From: Streptomyces canus
GTDB taxonomy: Bacteria; Actinomycetota; Actinomycetes; Streptomycetales; Streptomycetaceae
DNA length: 64,000 nt
Assembly (NCBI RefSeq): GCF_030816965.1
Contig: NZ_JAUSYQ010000002.1
Location: forward strand, 3,071,001-3,135,000
Reading direction: 5' to 3'
Shown in pieces: positions 30,640 through 38,486 of the stretch (the first letter of the stretch is position 1; every line of letters begins with the position of its first letter). Below the pieces are notes generated by a model that searched no databases, was not told the origin of the DNA, and saw only the letters and a list, made by a program, of their open reading frames with translations. The translations under genes and the position numbers were made by a program.

Positions 30640-31065
30640 GGCGGCGGACCGGTGGGGCCGGCCGGTTGTGGGCCGGCCGCGCCCACGCGACGGAGCCGCA
30701 CAGGACACAGCCCCGCGCCCCGGGCAGTCCGGCTGAGGGGGCACAGGACGTGCGTCGGCCGCAGGCCGGTGTGGGCCGGTCACGCCCACGCGACGGAGCC
30801 GCACATGAACACCGCGCCGCGCACGAGCAGTTCCAGCTGGAGCAGCACGGAACGTGCGTCGACCCCGAGCCGGTGAGGGCCGGCCAGTGAGGGCAGGCCG
30901 CGCCCACGCGACGGAGCCGCAACACAGCCCCGCGGCCCCAGGCAGTCCGGCTGAGGAAGCACAGGACGTGCGCCGGCCGCAGCCGGTGCGGGACGGTCAC
31001 CACGCCCACGCGACGGAGCCGCACAGGACACAGCCCCGCGCCCCCGGCAGGTCCAGCCGAAGCGG
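30640..31065. repeat. Cluster of degenerate GC-rich interspersed repeats
   Basis: The 541-bp gap between the DedA and DUF2277 genes has no credible gene. It holds at least four copies of CGCCCACGCGACGGAGCCGC (starting near 30680, 30783, 30901 and 31004), most followed by CAGGACACAGCCCCGCGCCCC and then GGCAGTCCGGCTGAGG, giving a period of roughly 105-120 bp. The reverse complement contains GGGGCGCGGGGCTGTG, the same core as the repeat found inside the phosphoribosyltransferase gene at 48.3 kb. Confidence 0.75.
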
Positions 31066-31116
31066 CACCCGCCCTGCGGCGAGCGCGACCTGCCCCCGCA
31101 CCCGGCGCCGCCCAGG

Positions 31117-31347
31117 TCACCCCGCCTCGCGCCGAGCCGTTCCGCGGACTTCCAGCCCCGCCAGCAACTCCGCCGTGGCCTCCGCGATCACCTCCACGGC
31201 CCGTTCGAAGACCTCCTGGTTGTGGGCGGCGGGGACCCGGAACCCCGAGACCTTGCGCACATACTGAAGCGCGGCGGCCCGGATGTCCTCCTCCGTCGCC
31301 TCCTCGGGCAACACGGGCGGACGAAGCGTCTTGATACTGCGGCACAT
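31117..31347 (-). CDS. DUF2277 protein
   Basis: A 76-aa protein with the whole DUF2277 pattern: MCRSIKTLRPP at the N-terminus, EEDIRAAALQYVRKVSGFRVPA in the middle and NQEVFERAVEVIAEATAELL at the end. The pattern CRxIKxLRPP is invariant in the family, whose function is unknown. Single gene at the edge of the repeat region. Confidence 0.9.
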   Translation of the reverse strand: MCRSIKTLRPPVLPEEATEEDIRAAALQYVRKVSGFRVPAAHNQEVFERAVEVIAEATAELLAGLEVRGTARREAG

Positions 31348-31463
31348 ACCGACAGTCTCCCTCCCCGAGCGGATCGGCGCTTCCGTCCGCCCGGTCCGAA
31401 TGTCATGATCCTTGACGAGGCGGCCACCGGTTCCGGGGCCGACCGACGAGAGGACAATCCGAC

Positions 31464-32378
31464 ATGGCGCACGACTCGGCGCACCAGAAACTCACCCTGG
31501 CCGTCCTGGGCCCGGGCGGCACCGGCGGCCTTCTCGCCGCGCTCCTCGCCCGCGCCGGACACCGCGTGATCTGCCTGGCGGGCGACGACACGGCGGACAC
31601 CCTGCGCACGGCCGGCCTCCAGATCCGCAGCGGCACCTTCGGCGACTTCACGACCCCCGTGGAGGCCGGCACCGAACTGCACGAACCGGTCGACGCCTGC
31701 CTGATCGCCGTCAAGCACACGTCCCTCCACTCCGCACTCGACCGCGTCCCGCCCACCGCCCTGGGCGACGGCCTGGTCGTCCCCCTCCTGAACGGCGTGG
31801 AACACCCGGCGACCCTGCGCACCCGCTACCGCCCGGACCGGGTCGCCCCCGCGGTGATCCGCGTCGAGTCGACACGGATCGCGCCGGGCGTCATCGAGCA
31901 CGGCAGCCCCTTCGCCGAGCTCGACCTGACCGGCGACGGCGTCCCCCGCGAGCGCCTCGACGCATTGGCCTCCGCCCTGGCCGGGGCCGGCCCCGGGACC
32001 CGTGTCCTGGACGACGAGTCGGCCGCCCTGTGGGCCAAGATGTCCTTCCTCGCTCCCTTCGCCCTCCTCACCACCCTGTACGGCCTCCCCCTCGGCGAGG
32101 TACGCACCCGCCACCGCGAGGAGCTGACCGCCCTGGTCGAGGAGACCGCCGCGGTCAGCGCGGCCTGCGGCGGCCCCGCCGACCCGGCCCAGGCCCTCGC
32201 CCGCTACGACGCCTTCCCGCCCCGGACGAAGTCCTCGATGCAGCGCGACGCGGAGGCGGGCCGCCCCCTAGAACTGGACGCGATCGGCGGGGCGTTGCTG
32301 CGCGCGGCGGACCGGCACGGGGTGAAGGTGCCCGTCGCGACCCGGGTGGTACGGGAGTTGGCGGACGCCGCCCGCTGA
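31464..32378 (+). CDS. Ketopantoate reductase-like oxidoreductase
   Basis: A 304-aa protein of the 2-dehydropantoate 2-reductase family. The NADP-binding motif is LAVLGPGGTGGLLAALLARAGH (a G-x-G-G-x-G variant), the catalytic Lys lies in CLIAVKHTSLHSAL, and the C-terminal helical domain has AALWAKMSFLAPFALLTTLYG and the characteristic PPRTKSSMQRDAEAGRPLELD. Genomes usually have a separate panE; this one may act on another 2-oxo acid. ATG 31464 follows GAGAGGAC. Convergent with a GNAT gene. Confidence 0.85.
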   Translation: MAHDSAHQKLTLAVLGPGGTGGLLAALLARAGHRVICLAGDDTADTLRTAGLQIRSGTFGDFTTPVEAGTELHEPVDACLIAVKHTSLHSALDRVPPTALGDGLVVPLLNGVEHPATLRTRYRPDRVAPAVIRVESTRIAPGVIEHGSPFAELDLTGDGVPRERLDALASALAGAGPGTRVLDDESAALWAKMSFLAPFALLTTLYGLPLGEVRTRHREELTALVEETAAVSAACGGPADPAQALARYDAFPPRTKSSMQRDAEAGRPLELDAIGGALLRAADRHGVKVPVATRVVRELADAAR

Positions 32379-32386
32379 CGGACCAC

Positions 32387-32436
32387 CCCCAACCGCCACC
32401 GCCCCAACCGCCACCGCCCCGACCCCCACCGCCACC
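32387..32436. repeat. Short tandem repeat, 15-bp unit
   Basis: Three tandem copies of a 15-bp unit, CCCCAACCGCCACCG twice exactly and a third with two changes, fill the gap between two convergent genes. Confidence 0.7.
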
Positions 32437-32449
32437 CTCACGCGCGCCC

Positions 32450-32962
32450 TCAGCCGCCGTCGCCGCCCGTCAGGTCGAACCGCCAGTCGTTCGACGTGAG
32501 CCAGCGCCCCTTCGGGTACTCGAACTCGGCCTGTCCGAGCAGCGTGAAGCCCGCCCGGCGACAGACGCTGTTCGACGCGGTGTGCTCCACGCTCGGGAAC
32601 GCGTGCAGATACTGGTGCTCTCCGGCGGCCCGTGCCTCCTCCACGACGGCGCGGGCCGCCTGCGCGGCCAGTCCCCGCCCCTGGAACTCCGGCAGGATCC
32701 CCCACCCGGTCTCCCATATCAGGGAGTCCCGCCACTCACGCTGCCAGAACCCCACCGAGCCCACGGTCTCCCCGCCGTCCGCGAGCGTGACGCGGTACAT
32801 CCGCCCCGCCGACAGCTCGACGTACCGCCGATGCCGTGCGACGAGCTTCTCCTCGCTCTCGGGACCGCCCAAGTGGTCGGTCATCCCGGGGCTGTTGGTC
32901 CGCTCCAGCAGCCAGAAGTCGCCCTCCGCCCAGGGCACCAGCCGCACCTGCTCCGTATCCAT
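32450..32962 (-). CDS. GNAT-family N-acetyltransferase
   Basis: A 170-aa acetyltransferase of the RimJ/RimL subgroup. Motif A is ILPEFQGRGLAAQAARAVVEEAR (the Q-G-R-G-x-A acetyl-CoA loop), and the C-terminal PSVEHTASNSVCRRAGFTLLGQAEFEYP is typical. The preceding strands TVGSVGFWQREWRD and WETGWG fit. Substrate unknown, possibly an amine metabolite or a protein N-terminus. The start MDTEQVRLVPWAEGDF is the only sensible one. Divergent from the epoxide hydrolase gene. Confidence 0.88.
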   Translation of the reverse strand: MDTEQVRLVPWAEGDFWLLERTNSPGMTDHLGGPESEEKLVARHRRYVELSAGRMYRVTLADGGETVGSVGFWQREWRDSLIWETGWGILPEFQGRGLAAQAARAVVEEARAAGEHQYLHAFPSVEHTASNSVCRRAGFTLLGQAEFEYPKGRWLTSNDWRFDLTGGDGG

Positions 32963-33063
32963 GCCGGCCACACTAGGCGCCAGGTCTGACAACGCCCCCG
33001 GCCTGCGGTTTTGCCGAACCGGCAACAGACCTCGCGCCGGTCCGCCGCCACCCCGCAGGATCG

Positions 33064-33098
33064 TCGTAACCCGTAACCCGTAACCCGTAATCCGTACG
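33064..33098. repeat. Heptamer tandem repeat CCGTAAC
   Basis: Five consecutive 7-bp units (TCGTAAC, CCGTAAC twice, CCGTAAT, CCGTACG) lie 13 bp upstream of the epoxide hydrolase start, in the divergent promoter region. It may be a simple slippage tract or regulatory iterons. Confidence 0.7.
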
Positions 33099-33110
33099 CA
33101 CGGAGGACAC

Positions 33111-34115
33111 ATGCCGCACCGCACCCACCGTCTGGTCCCCGGTCCCGCCGGCCGGATCCACCTCGTGGAGCAGGGCAGCGGGCCCCTGGTCCTGCTGCTG
33201 CACGGCTTCCCGGAGTCCTGGTACTCGTGGCGCCACCAGCTGCCGGTGCTGGCCGCGGCCGGATACCGCGCGGTCGCCGTGGACGTGCGCGGCTACGGCC
33301 GCTCCTCGAAGCCACAGGCGGTGGCGGCGTACCGGATGACCGAGCTGGTGGAGGACAACGCGGCCGTGGTGGAGGCACTCGGCGAGCGTTCCGCGGTGGT
33401 CGTCGGGCACGACTGGGGCGCGACGATCGCCGCGCACTCGGCGCTGCTCAGGCCGGACGTCTTCCACGCGGTCGCGCTGCTGAGCGTGCCGTACACCCCG
33501 CCCGGCGGCCCCCGCCCCAGCGAGGTCTTCGCGCGGCTCGGCGGGCAGGAGGAGTTCTACGTCTCCTACTTCCAGGAGCCCGGCCGGGCCGAGCGCGAGA
33601 TCGAACCGGACGTCCGCGGCTGGCTGGCCGGCTTCTATGCCGCGCTCTCCGCCGACACCATGCCCATGACCGACCCGCACCTCGTGCCCACCGGCACGCG
33701 GCCCGCCGCCGACCCCCACTTCGTCGCACCCGGCGGCCGGCTCCGCGACCGCTTCCCCGCCGACCGCCTCCCGGCCTGGCTCACCGAGGACGATCTCGAC
33801 GTCTACGCGGGCGAGTTCGAGCGCACGGGCCTGACCGGTGCCCTGAACCGCTACCGCGCGATGGACCGGGACTGGAAGGATCTCGCCGCCCACGCGGGCG
33901 CGGCGATCCGTCAGCCCTCTCTCTTCCTGGGCGGCACCCTGGACGCCTCCACCACCTGGCTCTCCGACGCCATCGACGCCTTCCCCACCACTCTCCCCGG
34001 TCTGCGCGGCGCCCATCTCCTCGAGGGCTGCGGACACTGGATCCAGCAGGAACGCCCCGAGGAGGTCGGCCGTCACCTGACCGACTGGCTGGGATCGGTC
34101 GTGACCGGTCGGTAG
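33111..34115 (+). CDS. Epoxide hydrolase-type alpha/beta hydrolase
   Basis: A 334-aa alpha/beta hydrolase. Motif VLLLHGFPESWYSWRHQLPVL supplies the H-G-x-P oxyanion motif typical of epoxide hydrolases; the nucleophile is the Asp of VVVGHDWGATIAAH (instead of Ser); DVRGYGRSSKP precedes it. The acid is near LFLGGTLDASTTW and the base is the His of EGCGHWIQQERPEEV. The Asp nucleophile supports epoxide ring opening over ester hydrolysis. ATG 33111 follows CGGAGGAC. Confidence 0.88.
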   Translation: MPHRTHRLVPGPAGRIHLVEQGSGPLVLLLHGFPESWYSWRHQLPVLAAAGYRAVAVDVRGYGRSSKPQAVAAYRMTELVEDNAAVVEALGERSAVVVGHDWGATIAAHSALLRPDVFHAVALLSVPYTPPGGPRPSEVFARLGGQEEFYVSYFQEPGRAEREIEPDVRGWLAGFYAALSADTMPMTDPHLVPTGTRPAADPHFVAPGGRLRDRFPADRLPAWLTEDDLDVYAGEFERTGLTGALNRYRAMDRDWKDLAAHAGAAIRQPSLFLGGTLDASTTWLSDAIDAFPTTLPGLRGAHLLEGCGHWIQQERPEEVGRHLTDWLGSVVTGR

Positions 34116-34198
34116 CGCACGTTCACCGTGGCCGCGCGGTCGCCGCTGTTGCGGAGTTCGAGGCGGAGGGGAGCACTGCCGGGGTTGTCCAGCGAAAG
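34075..34198 (-). pseudogene. Possible remnant of a secreted-protein C-terminal domain
   Basis: On the minus strand the short gap and the end of the epoxide hydrolase gene can be read as NPGSAPLRLELRNSGDRAA and TVNVRYRPV, ending in a stop near 34075. It resembles a beta-sandwich tail of an exported protein. It has no start and begins at the MFS stop codon, so this could be chance in GC-rich DNA. Confidence 0.2.
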
Positions 34199-35395
34199 TC
34201 ATCTCCGGACCGCCGACTCGCGGGCCTGTCTTCCGGTCGGCCTCGCTCGATGCGCGGCGACGGTCATGACGAGGACGGAGGTCAGGACGATGCCGGCGCC
34301 GACATAGAGCGGTGCGGTGTAGCCGAGGCCCGCCGTGATCGCGAGGCCTCCGGCCCAGGCGCCCAGCGCGTTGCCGATGTTGGACGCGGACACGTTGGCA
34401 CTGGCGGCCAGGGCGGCCCCGTGCGCGTAGTCGGTGACGCGGGTGATCATGCCGGGCACACCGGCGAACCCGAACACCCCCATCAGGAACGCCAGCACCA
34501 CCGACGCCGTGGCGCTGGTGGCGAGCAGCCCGAACACGGCCAGGGTGACGGTGAGCCCGGCCAGGGCGAGGACCAGCGCGCGGTCACGGTCCTGGTCGGC
34601 GGCCCGCCCGCCGACCAGGTTCCCGACGACCAGGCCGACGCCGTACACCATGAGCAGCCAGGCGACATCCGCCGAGGAGAAGCCGCCGACCTCGGTGAAC
34701 GTGTAGGCGATATAGCTGAACGCGCCGAACATCCCGCCATAGCCGAGGGCGGTGGCCGCCAGGGTCAGCCAGACCTGCGCGGACCGGAACGCGCCGAGCT
34801 GGGCGCGCAGGCCGGTGGGGGCCGCCGGTTCCGTCGGCGGTGTCTGTCCGGCCCTCCTCGGCACGAACGCGACGATTCCCGCGAGCGCGAGCAGGCCGAC
34901 CACGGTGACCGCCCAGAACGCGGCCCGCCAGCCCCAGCGCTCCCCCACCAGCGCGCCGAACGGCACGCCGAGCACGTTCGCGACGGTCAACCCGGCGAAC
35001 ATGACGGCCACCGCGCGGGACTTGCGCTCCGGCGCGACCAGACTGCGCGCGACCAGGGACCCGATGCCGAAGAACGAGCCGTGGCACAGCGCCGCGACGA
35101 TCCGCCCGAGCAGCATCACCGGATAGCTCGGCGCGATCGCGGACAGCAGGTTGCCGAGGACGAACAGGACCACCAGGCCGACCAGGACGTGTTTGCGGGG
35201 CAACCGCGCGGTCGCCGCGGTCAGGGCGATCGCACCGACCGCCACGCTCAACGCGTATCCGGAGATCAGCCGCCCCGCGGCCGCCTCGGACACCGCGAAA
35301 CTCGCCGCCACCTGGGGCAGCAGCCCCGCGATCAGAAACTCGGTCAGCCCGATGCCGAACCCACCGACGGCCAGCGCGACGAGCCCCCTTGGCAT
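34199..35395 (-). CDS. MFS transporter, DHA1 drug/arabinose efflux type
   Basis: A 398-aa, 12-segment MFS protein. ALAVGGFGIGLTEFLIAGLLPQVA at the first segment and SVAVGAIALTAATARLPRKHVLV (motif A region) and GRIVAALCHGSFFGIGS place it with the Cmr/AraJ/YdhP-type DHA1 exporters. Export of a drug, sugar or amino-acid analogue is likely; no specific substrate. ATG 35395 (MPRGLVALAVGG) is preferred because the family begins there; TTG 35437 would add 14 residues. Convergent with the epoxide hydrolase gene. Confidence 0.82.
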   Translation of the reverse strand: MPRGLVALAVGGFGIGLTEFLIAGLLPQVAASFAVSEAAAGRLISGYALSVAVGAIALTAATARLPRKHVLVGLVVLFVLGNLLSAIAPSYPVMLLGRIVAALCHGSFFGIGSLVARSLVAPERKSRAVAVMFAGLTVANVLGVPFGALVGERWGWRAAFWAVTVVGLLALAGIVAFVPRRAGQTPPTEPAAPTGLRAQLGAFRSAQVWLTLAATALGYGGMFGAFSYIAYTFTEVGGFSSADVAWLLMVYGVGLVVGNLVGGRAADQDRDRALVLALAGLTVTLAVFGLLATSATASVVLAFLMGVFGFAGVPGMITRVTDYAHGAALAASANVSASNIGNALGAWAGGLAITAGLGYTAPLYVGAGIVLTSVLVMTVAAHRARPTGRQARESAVRR

Positions 35396-35525
35396 CCGTG
35401 ACCGTCCGATCACCGGGCTATGCACGACAATCCTCAAGGTCCGCGTTCATGAACCGACCCTCGCGTCCCGCCCGCGGATCGGTCCATGGACAAAGGAACG
35501 ACGACGCTTGGACGAAAGGGGTCCG

Positions 35526-36281
35526 ATGTTCACGGTCGAGGAACGGGACCGCCTACGGGAGCGGTTGCTCGCGCGCGCGGAGGCCGACGACAGCGTCGTG
35601 GGCGCCGCCTTCACCGGCTCGTACGCCGTCGGGGAGGGCGACCGCTGGTCGGACACCGACCTGGTCCTGGCCGTGCGCGGCGACCTGACGCCGACGCTGG
35701 AGCGGTGGACCGGCTGGCTCTACGACGATCTCGGCGCGCGGCACCACTGGGACCTGCGCGTCGGGGCCGGCGTCATCCGCGTGTTCCTTCTGCCGGGCTG
35801 GCTGGAGATCGACCTGACCTTCGCTCCGGAGGCCGAGTTCGGCCCGCGGGGCCCGCAATGGCGGACGGTCTTCGGCCGGACCCGCCCCCTCGAACCCTTC
35901 ACTCCCCCGGACGGCGACACGCTGGTCGGTCTCCTGTGGCATCACGCCCTCCACGCGCGCGTGTGCGTCGAGCGCGCCCGCTGGTGGCAGGCCGAACACT
36001 GGATCAGCGCCCTGCGCGACCACGTGATCGCCTTGGCCTGCCTGCGACTCGGCCACCCGGCCGCGCACGCGAAGGGCGCCCATCTGCTCCCCGGCGGCCT
36101 CTCGGCCGCGCTGGAGACGACTCTCGTCCACTCGCTCACCGCCACGGAGCTGCACCGCGCCCTGAGCGCCACGGTCGGCGTCGTCACGGCCGAACTCGAA
36201 CGCTTCCGTCCCGAACTCGCCACCCGTCTGGTCCCGATGTTCTCGGAGCTGACGAACACGCCGCCCGCGAAATGCCGTTGA
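35526..36281 (+). CDS. Nucleotidyltransferase-domain protein
   Basis: A 251-aa protein with a Pol-beta-type minimal nucleotidyltransferase core: GAAFTGSYAVGEGDRWSDTDLVLAV (G-S-x(n)-D-x-D metal ligands, residues 23-47) and the third acidic strand GWLEIDLTFAPEAEF. The C-terminal helices (LWHHALHARVCVERARWWQAEHWISALRDHVIALAC) look like the HEPN-like/substrate domain of aminoglycoside adenylyltransferase relatives. It might modify a small molecule such as an antibiotic; not demonstrated. Followed closely by the YciI gene on the same strand. Confidence 0.8.
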   Translation: MFTVEERDRLRERLLARAEADDSVVGAAFTGSYAVGEGDRWSDTDLVLAVRGDLTPTLERWTGWLYDDLGARHHWDLRVGAGVIRVFLLPGWLEIDLTFAPEAEFGPRGPQWRTVFGRTRPLEPFTPPDGDTLVGLLWHHALHARVCVERARWWQAEHWISALRDHVIALACLRLGHPAAHAKGAHLLPGGLSAALETTLVHSLTATELHRALSATVGVVTAELERFRPELATRLVPMFSELTNTPPAKCR

Positions 36282-36308
36282 GATGACGCCACCCGTGGAC
36301 GAGGCTCC

Positions 36309-36863
36309 GTGGTCATGGAGTTCTTCTGTTACCACCGTGACCGGCCCGGCTCCCTGCCTCTGCGTGAGGAGCTGGCGGAAGCGCACTGGTCGTACATGGA
36401 TCGGTACGCGGCCGAACTGATCGCCCGCGGGCCGACGTTCGCCGCCGACGGTGAGACCCCGACCGGGAGCGTGCACATCGTCGAGCTGCCCGATCCCGCC
36501 GCGGCCCGCGCGTTCGCGTTCGACGAGCCCAACTACCAGGCCGGCGCGTACCGGGACGTATTGCTGCGCCGCTGGCGGAACCTGCTGGGCCGCACCATGC
36601 GGGACTTCCCCGGCGGCCGGACCGGCGGCGACCGGTACCTGGTGCTCGGTCTCGGCTCGGGAGAGGCCGCCGACGTCGCCGTACCGCCCGAAAGGGACGA
36701 CCTGATCGCCTACGGCCCCCTCCTCTCGGACGACGCCACCACCTGGCTGGGTACGGCGGCCCTGGTCCGCGCCCCGGATCCGGACCGGGCACGGGCCGTG
36801 CTGACCGCGGACCGGTACGCCGCGCTGGAGGTCCACGAGTGGGAGTTCGGCGGGCGACGCTGA
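36309..36863 (+). CDS. YciI-family protein, tandem domains
   Basis: A 184-aa protein made of two YciI-like ferredoxin folds. The first is EFFCYHRDRPGSLPLREELAEAHWSYMDRY with IARGPTFAADGETPTGSVHIVEL; the second is YLVLGLGSGEAADVAVPPERDDLIAYGPLLSDD and AALVRAPDPDRARAVL. In YciI a His-Asp pair and the G-P-x-x strand form the active-site pocket; the reaction is unknown in most members. GTG 36309 and ATG 36315 are both possible. It lies 27 bp after the nucleotidyltransferase gene, a probable operon. Confidence 0.8.
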   Translation: MVMEFFCYHRDRPGSLPLREELAEAHWSYMDRYAAELIARGPTFAADGETPTGSVHIVELPDPAAARAFAFDEPNYQAGAYRDVLLRRWRNLLGRTMRDFPGGRTGGDRYLVLGLGSGEAADVAVPPERDDLIAYGPLLSDDATTWLGTAALVRAPDPDRARAVLTADRYAALEVHEWEFGGRR

Positions 36864-36924
36864 CAACCTGGTTCTCGGGGCAACCGCACAGGGACCAGCC
36901 GTCCGAGCAAGGAGCGTCCACGCC

Positions 36925-37890
36925 ATGGGTACCGCCGTCCGCGTCCCGCAGACCAGGGACATGATCGGGGACGAGCTCTCCGGAGACGAGGCCTTCACCG
37001 CCCTGCGCCACTACGGCGGGCTGCGGCTGCTGGCCGACTCCTTCGCGCGGTTCCGTTATGCCGACGGCTTCACCAATGCCCGGGCCCTCGCCTTCCAGGT
37101 GGTGCTCGGGCTGGTTCCGTGCACCGTGGCGCTGGTCGGCCTCGCCACGTCGGTGCACACGGAGGGCGTGGGCCGGATCATCGAGCTCACACTCGGCCGG
37201 ATCGTGCCGGGCGCGAGCGCCGACATCGTGAAGGACGCCTTCGACGGGACCCGGCGCACCGCGCACGGCGATGTCTGGAGCACGCTCGCCCTGTGGCTCG
37301 GTCTGGGCTTCGCGCTGCTGAACCTCGCCTCGGCCATGGGCCAGATCGAACGCGGCGCGAACCGGATCTACGGCATCGAGCGCGACCGTCCCTTCCCGCG
37401 CAAGTACGCGCGCGGGATCGTGCTCGCGCTCGCCGCCGGTCTGCCCCTGGTGCTGGGGTTCGTCGTGCTGGTGGCCGGAGAGGCGGTGGGCGACGCGGTG
37501 GCCGAGTCCGCGGGCCGGGAGGGCGGCGGGCCGCGCTGGTGGGGTGTGCTGGACCTGCCGGTGGGGCTCGCGCTGGCCTGGGTGGCCTCCGCCGTGATCT
37601 TCCGCTGGTCGCCGCGCCGTGTACAGCCCGGTTACACCTGGCTGGCCTTCGGCTCGGCCGTGCATCTGCTGCTGTGGGTGGCGGCCACCTGGCTGCTCGC
37701 CCTGTACGTCGAGGAGAGCGGTGCCTTCGGCGCCGTGTACGGGCCGCTCACCGCCTTCATCGCCCTGCTGCTGTGGGCCAACCTCACCGCCGTCGCGCTC
37801 TTCCTCGGCATCGCGTTCGCCGCCCAGCTGGAGGCGGCCCGCGCCGGCGTCGAGTCGGTCGTCCATCCGGATCCCGGCCCGGGGATGTGA
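36925..37890 (+). CDS. YihY/BrkB-family membrane protein
   Basis: A 321-aa protein with six membrane segments. The family pattern is visible in DGFTNARALAFQVVLGLVPCTVALVGLA, the RTAHGDVWSTLALWLGLGFALLNLASAMGQIERGANRIYGIE block, and YGPLTAFIALLLWANLTAVALFLGIAFAAQLEAAR near the end. YihY proteins were once called ribonuclease BN by mistake; they are membrane proteins of unknown transport or envelope function. ATG 36925 follows CAAGGAG. Confidence 0.88.
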   Translation: MGTAVRVPQTRDMIGDELSGDEAFTALRHYGGLRLLADSFARFRYADGFTNARALAFQVVLGLVPCTVALVGLATSVHTEGVGRIIELTLGRIVPGASADIVKDAFDGTRRTAHGDVWSTLALWLGLGFALLNLASAMGQIERGANRIYGIERDRPFPRKYARGIVLALAAGLPLVLGFVVLVAGEAVGDAVAESAGREGGGPRWWGVLDLPVGLALAWVASAVIFRWSPRRVQPGYTWLAFGSAVHLLLWVAATWLLALYVEESGAFGAVYGPLTAFIALLLWANLTAVALFLGIAFAAQLEAARAGVESVVHPDPGPGM

Positions 37891-37911
37891 GGCCGGACGG
37901 CGGTCTCGTCG

Positions 37912-38337
37912 TCAGCCTTCCGCGGCGGCGGTGACCGTCGCGGGGTCCACGCCGGTCAGTTCGACGATGCGGTGCGCCGGCACGCCGGCGGCCAGTGCGC
38001 GTCCGATCAGGCCGTCCCGGCCGTCCGCGCAGTCGCGGTAGGCCAGCAGCTCCTCCTCGACCCCGGCGAGCGACTCCGGCGCCAGGTGGTGGCGGACCCG
38101 GCTCAGTTCCTCGTCACTCAGCGGCACCGGCAGCCGCTCGGCCCCCTCGGGCACGGCGGCGGTCTCCTCCGGTGGCAGCAGACGCAGGTGCGGGGAGGTC
38201 GCCGTGGTCCCCTGCGCGTCCAGCCACGCGCGCACCGCGGGAGTCTCCAGGCACGCGAGATCGCCGACGGCGGCGGGGGCCACGCCGAGTTGCGCGGACG
38301 CGTCGTCGAGCAGGAACAGGTAGGCGTCGTCGGTCAT
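37912..38337 (-). CDS. Conserved hypothetical protein (DUF6003-like)
   Basis: A 141-aa soluble acidic protein starting MTDDAYLFLLDDASAQLGVA. It has LACLETPAVRAWLDAQGTTA and a helix-turn-helix-like C-terminus, GLIGRALAAGVPAHRIVELTGVDPATV, which resembles the helix pair of a DNA- or protein-binding motif. From memory it matches a Streptomyces-only family labelled DUF6003. ATG 38337 is fixed by the AGAAGGAG site. Function unknown. Confidence 0.65.
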   Translation of the reverse strand: MTDDAYLFLLDDASAQLGVAPAAVGDLACLETPAVRAWLDAQGTTATSPHLRLLPPEETAAVPEGAERLPVPLSDEELSRVRHHLAPESLAGVEEELLAYRDCADGRDGLIGRALAAGVPAHRIVELTGVDPATVTAAAEG

Positions 38338-38486
38338 CCTCGGCTCCTTCTCCGTACTGCTCCTCAACAGGGGCTGATCGGCATCCCATTACCCCGCCTC
38401 GCACGGCTAATGTTCTGGTTCGGCGAGTGACCGAAGAGGAGCGAGGACATGCCCGGTTTTCCGAGCGCGCGTTGACGTCGTAGGCC

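Noticed and set aside
30640..31065. CRISPR-like array because of regular spacing of repeats
   Set aside because: Units are degenerate, 100 bp or more apart, and no cas gene is present.
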